Under the pieces are notes generated by a model. That model was not told the origin of the DNA. It made no database searches and worked only from the letters and a program-made list of their open reading frames with translations. 64,000 nucleotides of DNA from Rhodococcus sp. 06-235-1A (GTDB lineage Bacteria; Actinomycetota; Actinomycetes; Mycobacteriales; Mycobacteriaceae), in NCBI RefSeq assembly GCF_002258785.1, contig NZ_NOYI01000027.1:62001-126000 (forward strand), in the 5' to 3' direction. Of this stretch, positions 24,489 to 33,888 are shown piece after piece. The position numbers and the translations under genes were made by a program. Numbering within the stretch: the first letter of the stretch is position 1; each line of letters opens with the position of its first letter.

Positions 24489-26105
24489 GTGTCCACTCGC
24501 CCTGTCCTATTGGTGGCCGGAGTAATCGCCGCCACCGCCACACTGCTCGCCGGGTGCGCAGGTAGCGCCACCACCTCGGCTGCCGACGCAGGCCCACCGC
24601 AGTCCGGAGGGACGCTGCGTTACGGCCTGTCCGGCGCTCCTACCTGCTCCGACCCGGCTCAGGCAGGTACCAACCAGACGATCTACGTCACCCGGCAGGT
24701 GGTCGATTCGCTTACCGACCAGAACCCGGAAACCGGAGAAGTCGAGCCATGGTTGGCCGAGAGTTGGGAAGTCGGTGCCGACGCGAAGTCGTTCACTTTC
24801 CAGTTGAAAGACGGTGTGACGTTCAGTGACGGCACCCCGCTCGACGCCGCCGCAGTCAAGGACACTTTCGACGCCATCACCGGCACCCTCGGTGCCGCCA
24901 AGGCGCCGCTGGCTGCCAGTTACCTGACCGGATATCAAGGTGCCACCGTCGTCGACCCGCTCACCGTCCGCATCGACTTCTCGGCACCCAATGCGCAGTT
25001 CCTGCAGGCGAGTTCGACGCCTCAGCTCGGAATTCAGTCCACTGCGACGTCGGCGCAGTCGGCCGAGTCGCGGTGCTTGGGTACCAACATCGGATCGGGA
25101 CCGTTCACCTACGTGGACTACCAGCAGGACCGTTCCGTCACCTTGGCCAAGCGAACCGGATACAACTGGGGCTCAGCGGTATTCGGTCACGAGGGCGAGG
25201 CATACCTGGACCGTATCCAGTTCACCATCGTGCCCGAGTCGGGTGTACGCACCGGTAGTTTGTCCTCCGACCAACTCGACGCGGTCAGCGACGCGCTACC
25301 GCAGGACGCTCCACAGATCGAGGCGACCGGTGGCCGGATCCTGACGGCATCCAACCCGGGCATTCCGTTCGGCATTCAGCCCAACGTCACTCGCGGTGCG
25401 CTACAGGACCCCGCCGTCCGGACGGCTCTGGTGCCGGCGATCAACCGTCAGGAACTCGTCGATACCGTCCTCGGACCGGACTTCCGAACGGCGACAGGCA
25501 CGTTGGCCAGCGCCACGCCGGGGTACGTCGAACTCGCTGACGTCACCTACGATCCCGAGAAGTCGAAGTCGCTCCTCGACGCAGCGGGCTGGGCTCCCGG
25601 TGCCGACGGGATCCGCGAAAAGGACGGGCAGAAGCTGAGTTTCAAGGTCATGTACTCGGCCGTGTTCGCCGGCAACCAGGCGATTCTGGAGCTGACCCAG
25701 CAGCAATTGCGCGCGGTTGGCGTCGACCTCCAGCTCGAGCTGGTCTCCAATTCGGAGGCGACGGCGCGGCAGGGCACCAAGGACTACGACTCCACGTACT
25801 ACAACAGCACCCGCGCCGACGGGGACATTCTCCGTACCTCGTTCGCCGTGGACGGCCGGAACTTGAACGCGCGCGGACCGATTCCGGATCTCGATGCATC
25901 GTTGGCCGAGCAGCTCTCGACCACCGACGTGGCCGAGCGCAACGAGATCCTCGCAACCGCGCAGCAGCAGGTGCTCGACAACGGTTTGTGGATTCCCACG
26001 ATCGAGCTCTCACAGGCCGTCGGCGCGGCGTCGAAAGTACAGGATCTGAAGTTCGAGGCCTCCGCTCGCCTGCAGTTCTTCGATACCTGGCTGAGCGGGC
26101 AGTAG
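24489..26105 (+). CDS. Peptide/nickel-type ABC substrate-binding lipoprotein (SBP family 5)
   Basis: 538 residues. The signal peptide ends in LLAGC (lipidated Cys23). The mature domain shows the family-5 opening GGTLRYGLSGAPTCSDP, then VTRQVVDSLTDQNPETGEVEPWLAESWEV and DGVTFSDGTPLDAAAVKDTFD. These proteins bind peptides, opines, glutathione or metal chelates. The GTG at 24489 has a GGAG site upstream and gives a normal lipoprotein N-terminus; the frame extends to 24435 but that part is not signal-like. First structural gene of a long operon reaching 35688. Confidence 0.9.
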   Translation: MSTRPVLLVAGVIAATATLLAGCAGSATTSAADAGPPQSGGTLRYGLSGAPTCSDPAQAGTNQTIYVTRQVVDSLTDQNPETGEVEPWLAESWEVGADAKSFTFQLKDGVTFSDGTPLDAAAVKDTFDAITGTLGAAKAPLAASYLTGYQGATVVDPLTVRIDFSAPNAQFLQASSTPQLGIQSTATSAQSAESRCLGTNIGSGPFTYVDYQQDRSVTLAKRTGYNWGSAVFGHEGEAYLDRIQFTIVPESGVRTGSLSSDQLDAVSDALPQDAPQIEATGGRILTASNPGIPFGIQPNVTRGALQDPAVRTALVPAINRQELVDTVLGPDFRTATGTLASATPGYVELADVTYDPEKSKSLLDAAGWAPGADGIREKDGQKLSFKVMYSAVFAGNQAILELTQQQLRAVGVDLQLELVSNSEATARQGTKDYDSTYYNSTRADGDILRTSFAVDGRNLNARGPIPDLDASLAEQLSTTDVAERNEILATAQQQVLDNGLWIPTIELSQAVGAASKVQDLKFEASARLQFFDTWLSGQ

Positions 26106-26109
26106 AGCC

Positions 26110-27090
26110 ATGGCCCGCTACATCGGACAGCGAGTCCTGCAGGCACTGGCAGTGCTGTGGGCTGCGTTCACCATCTCGTTCATCGTGCTCTTCCTCCTTC
26201 CCTCGGACCCGGTCAGTCTTGCGGTGGATTCGGCCGGCTCGGGTACCCCGGCGGACGCTGCGGCCATCGCTGAACTGCAGGCTCGTTACGGCCTGGATCA
26301 GCCGGTGCTGGCGCAGTACTGGCACTCGCTGGTCGGGGCCGTGCAGGGCGATTTCGGATTGTCGATCGCCATCGGCCAACCGGTGACGACGGTCATTCTC
26401 GACGCGGTGCCCAGCACGCTCGGTTTGGCGGGGACCGCGCTTGTGCTGGCCGTCGTGTTCGGATCCGCGGTGGCCTACGCCGCCACGTACACCCAGATCG
26501 TCTGGCTGAAGAACCTGCTGCTCGCGCTCCCACCGCTCGGGGTGGCGGTGCCGACGTTCTGGGTAGGACTACTACTGCTGCAACTGTTCTCGTTCCGACT
26601 GCGTTGGTTCCCGGCGTTCGGTGACGCGGGCGCAGCGTCGTTGGTGCTGCCTGCGGTGACGCTCGCTCTGCCGACCGGCGCTGTCATTGCTCAGGTCCTC
26701 GCCACCAGCATGGCCACCACGTGGAAGCAGCCGTTCGTGGATGTGGCTCGCGCCAAGGGCGTCTCACGCCTTCGGGTGCAGACGCGACATGTTCTGCGAC
26801 TGTCCTCGATCCCGGCCTTCACGATCGCCGGGGTATTGGTGGGCACCCTGCTGGCCGGATCGGTCGTGGTCGAGACGGTGTTCTCACGCGCCGGAGTCGG
26901 GCGGCTCACCCAGATGTCGGTGTTGGCCCAGGACATTCCAGTGGTGCAGGGCATCGTCGTTCTGACCTCGCTGGTCTTCGTCCTGGTCAATCTCGCAGTC
27001 GATCTGCTCTATCCGCTGATCGATCCGCGCATCGTGCGCGAGTACCGGCCCGCGCAGACCAGTGCAGAACCGGAGAAAGCTCATGTCTGA
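26110..27090 (+). CDS. Peptide-type ABC permease, DppB family
   Basis: A 326-residue permease with the DppB N-terminus (MARYIGQRVLQALAVLWAAF), six predicted helices and the coupling loop FVDVARAKGVSRLRVQTRHVLR. The C-terminal VVVETVFSRAGVGRLTQMSVLAQDIPVVQG is typical of the family. It starts 4 nt after the binding-protein stop and overlaps the next permease by 8 nt. Confidence 0.92.
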   Translation: MARYIGQRVLQALAVLWAAFTISFIVLFLLPSDPVSLAVDSAGSGTPADAAAIAELQARYGLDQPVLAQYWHSLVGAVQGDFGLSIAIGQPVTTVILDAVPSTLGLAGTALVLAVVFGSAVAYAATYTQIVWLKNLLLALPPLGVAVPTFWVGLLLLQLFSFRLRWFPAFGDAGAASLVLPAVTLALPTGAVIAQVLATSMATTWKQPFVDVARAKGVSRLRVQTRHVLRLSSIPAFTIAGVLVGTLLAGSVVVETVFSRAGVGRLTQMSVLAQDIPVVQGIVVLTSLVFVLVNLAVDLLYPLIDPRIVREYRPAQTSAEPEKAHV

Positions 27091-27976
27091 CATCCTGATT
27101 CGTGAACCCGCCGTCCATTCGGCCATTCCCGCCGCAGGCGTGGAAACACCGGCACCCGCGCGGCGACCAGGTCCGCGAGATGTGTTGAAACATATCTGGC
27201 TCGGTGCCTCCGTGATCGTGCTGTTGCTGGCTCTCGGGTTCGCGCTGTTCCCGTCCGTCTTCGCGAGCGGCGACCCACTGGTGGGTATACCGGCGGACAA
27301 ACTCCAGGCACCCAGCGCGACGCACTGGTTCGGCACCGACAACATCGGCCGCGACGTCTTCACCCGGGTGGTCCACGGTTCCGGTCTTTCTCTGACGGCA
27401 ACGCTGTTGGCAGTCGGTATCGCGTTGGTCGTCGGCTCGATCATAGGTCTGGTCTCTGGTGCCGTCGGCGGAATAGTCGATGCGGTGCTGATGCGCATCG
27501 TCGATGTGTTGCTGTCGATTCCGACGCTGTTGCTCTCGCTGGCGCTGGTGACCGCTCTGGGCTTCGGTACCGTGAACGTCGCTATCGCCGTCGGTGTCAC
27601 GCTGATCGCCAATTTCGCCAGAGTGATGCGCTCAGAAGTACTACGGGTGCGCAGATCCCTGTACGTCGAAGCGGCCTACGCCTCGGGTGTGCGGTGGTTC
27701 GATGTGTTCCGCACGCACATCCTCAGAAACTCTTACGGTCCCGTGATCGCGCTCGCTGCAGTCGAATTCGGTATGGCAGTTCTCGCGGTATCGGCGCTGA
27801 GCTTCCTCGGTTTCGGTGCTGCTCCGCCCACCCCGGAGTGGGGATCGCTGATTTCCGAGGGCCGCAACTTCCTGGCCACCGCCTGGTGGATGACCACACT
27901 GCCGGGATTGGTGATCGTGGCTGTCGTCGTGTCCGCGCACCGCCTAGGGCACGCACTCGAGAGGCGATCACAATGA
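27083..27976 (+). CDS. Peptide-type ABC permease, DppC family
   Basis: A 297-residue permease with a cytoplasmic N-terminal tail and the family marks HWFGTDNIGRDVFTRVVHGSG, YVEAAYASGVRWFDVFRTHIL (coupling loop) and LSFLGFGAAPPTPEWGSLISEGR. I used the ATG at 27083, which overlaps the DppB stop by 8 nt; the frame opens earlier, at 27062, inside the upstream gene. It pairs with the DppB-type subunit to form the membrane channel. Confidence 0.92.
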   Translation: MSDILIREPAVHSAIPAAGVETPAPARRPGPRDVLKHIWLGASVIVLLLALGFALFPSVFASGDPLVGIPADKLQAPSATHWFGTDNIGRDVFTRVVHGSGLSLTATLLAVGIALVVGSIIGLVSGAVGGIVDAVLMRIVDVLLSIPTLLLSLALVTALGFGTVNVAIAVGVTLIANFARVMRSEVLRVRRSLYVEAAYASGVRWFDVFRTHILRNSYGPVIALAAVEFGMAVLAVSALSFLGFGAAPPTPEWGSLISEGRNFLATAWWMTTLPGLVIVAVVVSAHRLGHALERRSQ

Positions 27977-29571
27977 GCCCCGTTCTCGAAGTAGAGAATC
28001 TGCACGTGAATTACGGCGAGACGACTGCTGTTGCCGGCATCGGGTTCACCGTCGACCGCGGTGAAGTGGTGGCCGTGGTCGGCGAATCGGGCTCCGGAAA
28101 GTCGACGACTGCGCACGCCCTCATCGGGCTGCTCTCGGGTTCCGGACGCATCGTGGGCGGATCGGTGACGTTCGACGGGCAGCGGCTCGATACGGCGTCG
28201 GACAAGACGCTGAACCGGTTGCGCGGCCGTCACATCGGACTCGTCCCGCAGGATCCGACCACCTCGCTGAACCCGGTGGTTCGCGTCGGCGACCAGGTTG
28301 CCGAGGTGCTGCGGGTGCACGGTCTGGCCGATCGCCGCTCCGCGAAGATCGAGGCGATTCGCATCCTCACCGAAGCCGGGCTGGACAACCCCGAGGTGCG
28401 GGCGCGGCAGTATCCGCAGGACCTGTCCGGTGGGCAGCGTCAGCGCGTACTGATCGGAATCGCTCTCGCGTGCCGCCCGGAACTGGTGATCGCCGACGAG
28501 CCGACCAGCGCCCTCGACGTCACGGTGCAGCGACGCATCCTCGACCATCTCGACGCCAGGATCGCCGAGACCGGTGCCGCAGTCCTGCTGATCACTCACG
28601 ACTTGGGCGTGGCTGCCGATAGAGCCGATCGCTTGATCGTCATGAGCGCGGGTCGGATCGTCGAATCCGGCCCCACCGCAGTGGTACTGGCGAATCCGAC
28701 CCATGCATATACGCGTCAGCTGTTGGCCGCGGCACCCTCGTTGAACACGGCCGTACGACCCGCGCGCACCACGGTCGGCGATCCGATTCTGACGGTCGGC
28801 GACGTCTCGAAGCGGTTCACCATCGGCCGCGGCGTTCACCTCGACGCGGTCAAGGGAGCCAACTTGACCGTCGAACGGGGGCGCACCGTTTCGCTCGTCG
28901 GCGAATCAGGTTCCGGCAAGTCCACGTTGGCGCGCATCGCGATCGGGCTCGAGACCGCGTCGTCGGGCACGGTCACGTTCGACGGTGTGGACATCACCGG
29001 TCTGCGCGGCAAGGCCAAGCGTGAATTGCGGCGGCGTGTTCAGATCGTCTATCAGAACCCGTACGCCTCACTGAACCCGAAGTTGCGCGTCGGGGATATC
29101 GTGCGAGAACCGTTGGATGCGTTCAAGATCGGTTCCTCTAGTGAGCGTTCCGAGCGGGCCAGGACGCTTCTCGATCAGGTAGCACTCACCAGCGACTACC
29201 TGGCCCGCCGGCCGGCCGAGCTCTCCGGTGGGCAGCGCCAACGCGTCGCCATCGCCCGAGCGTTGGCTCTCGCACCGGAACTGCTGGTGCTCGACGAGCC
29301 GGTCTCGGCCCTGGATGTGTCGGTGCAAGCACAGATCCTGACGCTGCTGGGCGACCTGCAGTCGGAGCTGGGTCTGAGCTACCTCTTCATCTCGCACGAT
29401 CTGGCCGTGGTCCGTCAGATCAGCGACACCGTGGCCGTCATGCAATCCGGCGTCATCGTGGAATACGGCGACACCGCAGCGCTGTTCGACAATCCACAGC
29501 AGGATTACACCCGCGAGCTACTCGGGGCCATTCCCGGAAGCGCGCACGAGAAAGTGAGCACCAGTGTCTGA
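27973..29571 (+). CDS. Fused DppD-DppF ABC ATPase (two nucleotide-binding domains)
   Basis: 532 residues containing two complete ATPase domains. Domain 1 has Walker A GESGSGKST at 37-45, signature LSGGQRQRV and Walker B LVIADEP; domain 2 has Walker A at about 310-318, a second LSGGQRQRV and LLVLDEP. A single fused chain replaces the usual DppD and DppF. The ATG overlaps the DppC stop (ATGA), and the stop overlaps the next monooxygenase gene by 8 nt, so import and oxidation are produced together. Confidence 0.93.
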   Translation: MSPVLEVENLHVNYGETTAVAGIGFTVDRGEVVAVVGESGSGKSTTAHALIGLLSGSGRIVGGSVTFDGQRLDTASDKTLNRLRGRHIGLVPQDPTTSLNPVVRVGDQVAEVLRVHGLADRRSAKIEAIRILTEAGLDNPEVRARQYPQDLSGGQRQRVLIGIALACRPELVIADEPTSALDVTVQRRILDHLDARIAETGAAVLLITHDLGVAADRADRLIVMSAGRIVESGPTAVVLANPTHAYTRQLLAAAPSLNTAVRPARTTVGDPILTVGDVSKRFTIGRGVHLDAVKGANLTVERGRTVSLVGESGSGKSTLARIAIGLETASSGTVTFDGVDITGLRGKAKRELRRRVQIVYQNPYASLNPKLRVGDIVREPLDAFKIGSSSERSERARTLLDQVALTSDYLARRPAELSGGQRQRVAIARALALAPELLVLDEPVSALDVSVQAQILTLLGDLQSELGLSYLFISHDLAVVRQISDTVAVMQSGVIVEYGDTAALFDNPQQDYTRELLGAIPGSAHEKVSTSV

Positions 29572-30640
29572 GAAGCTGTTCCTGACCGCGATAGAGCTGA
29601 AAGGCACCGGAGCACATCCGCAGGCCTGGCGTCGTCCTGATTCTCGCGCGGAAGAGGTGTTCACCGCAGGGTTCTGGATCGACCAGCTCCAGACTGCAGA
29701 CCGAGCGGGTATCGATCTCGCGTTTCTGGGCGATTCGTTCGCCAGTCGGACTCTCGAGGCCGCGGCCATCGCGGCACGGGCAGCCGCCCCCACAGAGAAG
29801 ATCGGGCTGGTGCCCACGATCACCGTCACGCACACCGAGCCGTTCCACGTCTCGAAGCAGATCGCCAGCCTGGATTTCGCCTCTCACGGCCGGGCCGGAT
29901 GGCAGGTCGAGGTGAGTCCGGGGGCCGAGCAGGCAGCGCTGTTCGGACGGAAAGCCGAGCAGGACAACGGCAGCCTGTGGCGCGAGGCGGACGAAGCAAT
30001 CGAGGTCGTCACCAGGCTCTGGGACAGCTGGGAGGACGACGCGGAGATCCGCGACGTCGAGTCGGGACGGTTCATCGACCGAGACAAGCTGCACTACATC
30101 GACTTCGAGGGTGAGAACTTCTCGGTCAAGGGTCCGTCGATCACTCCGAGATCCCCGCAAGGGCAGCCGCTCGTCGTGATTCGCGTCGACTCCGAGGAGT
30201 CGGTATCGGTGGCTGCTGCGCGCGCTGACATCGTCCGCATCGCCGCCGACACGGTCGAGGATGCGGCAACGACCGCCCTCCGAATTAGACGGGCCGTCAT
30301 TGCCGAAGGTCGCGACCCGGTCGAGGTGTTCGTCCTACTGGACGTGGAGACCTTGGTATCCGATTCTGCCGCCGAGGAACTCGCTCAGCTCGACAACTGG
30401 GCGGGGCACGTCAGAGCCGCTGAGAGCGTGTCGCATATCGGCGACCTGGCAGGCCTTCATCTCCTGCTCGGTTCGATCGAAGCAGCCGGCCTGGACGGAG
30501 TCACACTGGTACCGCTCGCGTTGCCGTCAGGGATCCGATCACTACCGGCCACGGACACCCGCAGCGGATCGACTCTGCGCGAGCGTCTCGGCCTGACGCG
30601 TCCCGTCAATCGCTATGTACTCAAGGGGAAGAGCCTGTGA
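29564..30640 (+). CDS. Short LLM flavin-monooxygenase-like protein (paired subunit type)
   Basis: 358 residues of luciferase-like fold with GIDLAFLGDSF, KIGLVPTITVTHTEPFHVSKQIASLDFASHGRAGW, RLWDSWEDDAEIRD and GPSITPRSPQGQP. After that point the canonical FMN-phosphate loop (QAG-S-x-G) is replaced by VIRVDSEESVSVAAARAD, so FMN binding may be lost. It is closely similar in plan to 47053-47925. Both are directly followed by a full-length LLM gene, suggesting an alpha/beta pairing. The GTG start overlaps the ATPase stop; the stop overlaps the next gene by 4 nt. Confidence 0.82.
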   Translation: MSEKLFLTAIELKGTGAHPQAWRRPDSRAEEVFTAGFWIDQLQTADRAGIDLAFLGDSFASRTLEAAAIAARAAAPTEKIGLVPTITVTHTEPFHVSKQIASLDFASHGRAGWQVEVSPGAEQAALFGRKAEQDNGSLWREADEAIEVVTRLWDSWEDDAEIRDVESGRFIDRDKLHYIDFEGENFSVKGPSITPRSPQGQPLVVIRVDSEESVSVAAARADIVRIAADTVEDAATTALRIRRAVIAEGRDPVEVFVLLDVETLVSDSAAEELAQLDNWAGHVRAAESVSHIGDLAGLHLLLGSIEAAGLDGVTLVPLALPSGIRSLPATDTRSGSTLRERLGLTRPVNRYVLKGKSL

Positions 30641-31992
30641 CGAAGAAGCAGATACATCTGGGTGCCCATTTCCCCGGCGTCAACAACACCACTGTCTGGG
30701 CCGATCCGGAATCGAAGAGCCAGATCGAGTTCGACTCGTTCGTGCACCTCGCCGAATCGGCCGAGCGCGGTCTGTTCGACTTCTTCTTCCTTGCCGAAGG
30801 GCTGCGACTGCGAGAACATCGCAACAAGATCCACGATCTCGACGTGGTCGGTCGACCGGATACGCTCACCGTCCTCAATGCGCTTGCGTCGGTGACGACC
30901 AAGCTCGGACTTGCCGGGACGATCAACACCACGTTCAACGAACCGTTCGAGCTCGCCAAGCAGTTCTCTTCGCTGGATCATCTGTCCGACGGTAGGGCGG
31001 CATGGAACATGGTGACGTCCTCGGACGCGTTCACCGGCGAGAATTTTCGGCGGGGCGGTTATCTCGATCGTGCCGACCGTTATGTGCGTGCCAACGAGAT
31101 CATCGACGTCGCGCAAAAGCTCTGGGACTCCTGGCAGTCCGACGCGTTCGTCGTCGAACGCGAGCGTGGCATCTTCGGTCGCGAGTCCGAGATCCGCGCA
31201 GTCTCGCATTCAGGTCCGCAATTCGATGTGCAGGGTCGCTTCACGCTGCCGCGCAGTCCGCAGGGGCATCCGGTTCTTCTGCAGGCGGGCGATTCCGACG
31301 AGGGCCGCGAGTTCGGTGCGGCCAAGGCCGACGCCATCTTCACCATCCACGGCACGCTCGAGGACGGACAGAAGTTCTACTCCGACGTCAAGGGTCGGCT
31401 CGCCAAGTACGGCCGCGAGCACGACGACCTGAAGGTGCTGCCCGCCGCGACTTTTGTGCTCGGCGATTCTGCGCAGGACGCCGCCGAGAAGGCGGACCAC
31501 ATCCGGCATCAGCAGGTCAGCGGCCGGACGGCCATCGCATTCCTCGAGCAGGTGTGGGGACAGGACCTGTCCGCCTACGACCCGGACGGGCCTTTGCCAG
31601 ACATCGAACCCAGCGGCGATGTGTCCATCACCCGTGGTCGTGCGCGTCACGGCGACCCCAGAACCATTGCCCAGCAGTACCGCGAGCGCGCCGAAGCAGA
31701 CAACCTGAGCATTCGTGAACTGATCATCGCGATGACGACGCGGCAGCAGTTCGTCGGAACCCCTGCGCAGGTGGCCGAGGAGATCGACAGCTACGTGCAG
31801 AACAACGCGAGCGACGGCTTCATCCTCGTCCCGCACATCACCCCAGCCGGCCTTGATGAATTCGTCGACAAGGTGATTCCGGAACTTCAGGACCGCGGCA
31901 GCTTCCGCACCGAATATGCCGGAACAACCTTGCGTGACCATCTCGGTCTGCGGCACCCGTACGAACAGCGTGAAGGAGTGCGAGCATCATGA
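30637..31992 (+). CDS. LLM flavin-dependent monooxygenase, NtaA/SnaA/DszA family
   Basis: 451 residues, full length for the family. It contains LAESAERGLFDFFFLAEGL, SSLDHLSDGRAAWNMVTS, ENFRRGG, the lid GRFTLPRSPQGHPVLLQAGDSDEGREFGAAKADA with an intact FMN-phosphate loop, and the C-terminal YAGTTLRDHLGLR. It probably uses FMNH2 from a separate reductase to cleave a C-S (or C-N) bond in the imported compound. Its best match inside the window is 47941-49287 (shared TGENFRRGG). The ATG overlaps the short LLM stop (GTGA). Confidence 0.9.
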   Translation: MTKKQIHLGAHFPGVNNTTVWADPESKSQIEFDSFVHLAESAERGLFDFFFLAEGLRLREHRNKIHDLDVVGRPDTLTVLNALASVTTKLGLAGTINTTFNEPFELAKQFSSLDHLSDGRAAWNMVTSSDAFTGENFRRGGYLDRADRYVRANEIIDVAQKLWDSWQSDAFVVERERGIFGRESEIRAVSHSGPQFDVQGRFTLPRSPQGHPVLLQAGDSDEGREFGAAKADAIFTIHGTLEDGQKFYSDVKGRLAKYGREHDDLKVLPAATFVLGDSAQDAAEKADHIRHQQVSGRTAIAFLEQVWGQDLSAYDPDGPLPDIEPSGDVSITRGRARHGDPRTIAQQYRERAEADNLSIRELIIAMTTRQQFVGTPAQVAEEIDSYVQNNASDGFILVPHITPAGLDEFVDKVIPELQDRGSFRTEYAGTTLRDHLGLRHPYEQREGVRAS

Positions 31993-32729
31993 GCGATTTC
32001 GAGCAGGACTGGAAGCAATGGCATGCCGACCGAGAGGCGTCCTACGGTGATCCTCTGGGGTGGGTCTCCTTGACCGGTTTGTATTGGCTGACAGATGAAT
32101 TCGAGACCGTCGCGGACATTTCCGGCCGTTGGAAGGCGGACGCCGACTCGGTGACTGTCGAAGGGTTCGACGGCGTGACGACGTTGGATCCGGTGGAGGG
32201 TGCCCCTGGGATTCTGGTCGAGGACGGAGATCGGCGAATCGAGGTGATCCGTCGCACCGGATCGGTCGCGCTCCGGGTACATGACCCGAAGGCGCAGTCC
32301 TTGCAGTCTTACCACGGCATCCCGGCCTACGAGCCGAGCGAGAAGTTCGTTGCTGCCGGGACGTTCACCCCGTACGACTCGCCGGTGACCGTCACGACCG
32401 GAGCCGTGGTGGAAGGACTCGAACACCATCACTCGGCCGTGGGCACTCTCGACTTCGAGTTGGCCGGTACTGCTGGGCAACTGATTGCGTTCGGCGGCAC
32501 TGGCAATGGTCTGAAGGTCCTGTTCACCGATGCGACAAGTGGTGTGACCACGTATCCGGCTGCGCGGATTTTGGCAGTGCCCGCTCCGGTAGACGGCACC
32601 GTCGTTCTCGATTTCAACCGGGCATCCAACCTTCCATGTGCGTTCACCGACTACGCGACGTGCCCCGTCGCGCCTGCTGAGAACAGGCTGACTGTCGCCG
32701 TCGAGGCAGGGGAGAAGAACCCGAGATGA
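31989..32729 (+). CDS. DUF1684 domain protein
   Basis: 246 residues matching the DUF1684 pattern: an early WKQWHADREASYGDPLGWVSLTGLYWL, central beta-strand stretches, and the near-terminal VLDFNRASNLPCAFTDYATCPVAPAENRLTVAVEAGEK. The biochemical role of the family is not established, but it recurs beside monooxygenase genes. It overlaps both neighbours by 4 nt (ATGA), so it is an integral part of the operon; the product may process an intermediate of the pathway. No signal peptide. Confidence 0.85.
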   Translation: MSDFEQDWKQWHADREASYGDPLGWVSLTGLYWLTDEFETVADISGRWKADADSVTVEGFDGVTTLDPVEGAPGILVEDGDRRIEVIRRTGSVALRVHDPKAQSLQSYHGIPAYEPSEKFVAAGTFTPYDSPVTVTTGAVVEGLEHHHSAVGTLDFELAGTAGQLIAFGGTGNGLKVLFTDATSGVTTYPAARILAVPAPVDGTVVLDFNRASNLPCAFTDYATCPVAPAENRLTVAVEAGEKNPR

Positions 32730-33850
32730 CGCGAGTTCCGTTGTCGGTTCTCGATCTGTCCCCGATCAGCGAGGGGTCGACGGTCGCGCAGGCGCTGCGA
32801 AACACTGTCGACCTTGCGCGCCAGACCGAGGAGTGGGGTTACGAGCGTTACTGGGTGGCCGAGCACCACTTCGTGGCCGCGGCCAGTTCTTCACCCGCAG
32901 TTTTGATCGGTCTGATTGCCGCTGCCACCAACCGGATTCGTGTCGGATCGGCTGCGGTCCAGCTCGGTTTCACGACAGCTGCTGCCGTTGTGGAGTCCTT
33001 CGGGACGGTGGATGCGTTGTATCCGGGACGTATCGATCTTGGTGTGGGTCGATCCGGGCAGCGGCGTGCCGAAGTGCTGTCCGGTGCCCCGGTACCCGAG
33101 CGGCCTCGCGATGCGCGAACGATCGACGGGGTGCTGTTTCCAGCTCCGTATTCACCTGTTGCACTGCTGAAGTCGGCCCGACTGGCAGCATCGCTGGGTG
33201 CCCTCCAGCAGCCCGAGGCGATCTCACCGGACTTCGGTGATCAGCTCGACGATATCGCGGCGCTGCTGTCCGGTACATATGAGCGAAACGGTGTGCCCTT
33301 GTCGGCCCGTCCCGGTGCGGGTGCCCAGGTGCAAGTGTGGTTGTTCGGAAGCAGTGCAGGGCCAAGCGCCCGTGAAGCGGGTGCTCGAGGACTACCGTTC
33401 GTCGCGAATTACCACGTCAGTCCTGGAACGACACTCGACGCGATCGACGAGTACCGGAGTGCATTCGTGCCGTCGGACACGTTGTCCCATCCGTATGTTG
33501 CAGTGTCAGCTGATGTGGTTGTGGGAGATTCGGATTCCAGCGCGCACGAGTTGGCGGCGTCGTTCCCCCAGTGGGTGTACAGCATTCGGAGCGGTCACGG
33601 TGCCGTCGAGTATCCGGATCCCAGGAGTCTCACACCGCTGTCCGACGAGCAGTACTCACTGGTGGCCGATCGCGTGGACACCCAATTCACCGGCTCGGCG
33701 GCGACGGTGTGCGACAAGCTCGATCGTCTGCAGAAGGCAACGTGCGCAGATGAACTGGTCGTCACCACGATGACCCACGACCACGCCGACCGGCTGCGCT
33801 CGTACGAACTGCTCGGCAAGGAGTGGGGACTACCGCGACTGCGCGTGTAG
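32726..33850 (+). CDS. LLM oxidoreductase, single-chain luciferase-like (MsnO/alkanal type)
   Basis: 374 residues of the bacterial luciferase-like type distinct from the NtaA group. It has the N-terminal PLSVLDLSPISEGSTVAQALRNTVDLARQTE, YERYWVAEHHF, then GSAAVQLGFTTAAAVVESFGTVDALYPGRIDLGVGRS and VWLFGSSAGPSAREAGARGLPF. It probably acts after the NtaA-type enzyme in the same pathway. It overlaps the DUF1684 stop by 4 nt. Confidence 0.88.
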   Translation: MTRVPLSVLDLSPISEGSTVAQALRNTVDLARQTEEWGYERYWVAEHHFVAAASSSPAVLIGLIAAATNRIRVGSAAVQLGFTTAAAVVESFGTVDALYPGRIDLGVGRSGQRRAEVLSGAPVPERPRDARTIDGVLFPAPYSPVALLKSARLAASLGALQQPEAISPDFGDQLDDIAALLSGTYERNGVPLSARPGAGAQVQVWLFGSSAGPSAREAGARGLPFVANYHVSPGTTLDAIDEYRSAFVPSDTLSHPYVAVSADVVVGDSDSSAHELAASFPQWVYSIRSGHGAVEYPDPRSLTPLSDEQYSLVADRVDTQFTGSAATVCDKLDRLQKATCADELVVTTMTHDHADRLRSYELLGKEWGLPRLRV

Positions 33851-33888
33851 TGGGGAACAAACGATTCGACAGGACAGTTGAGGGCGGC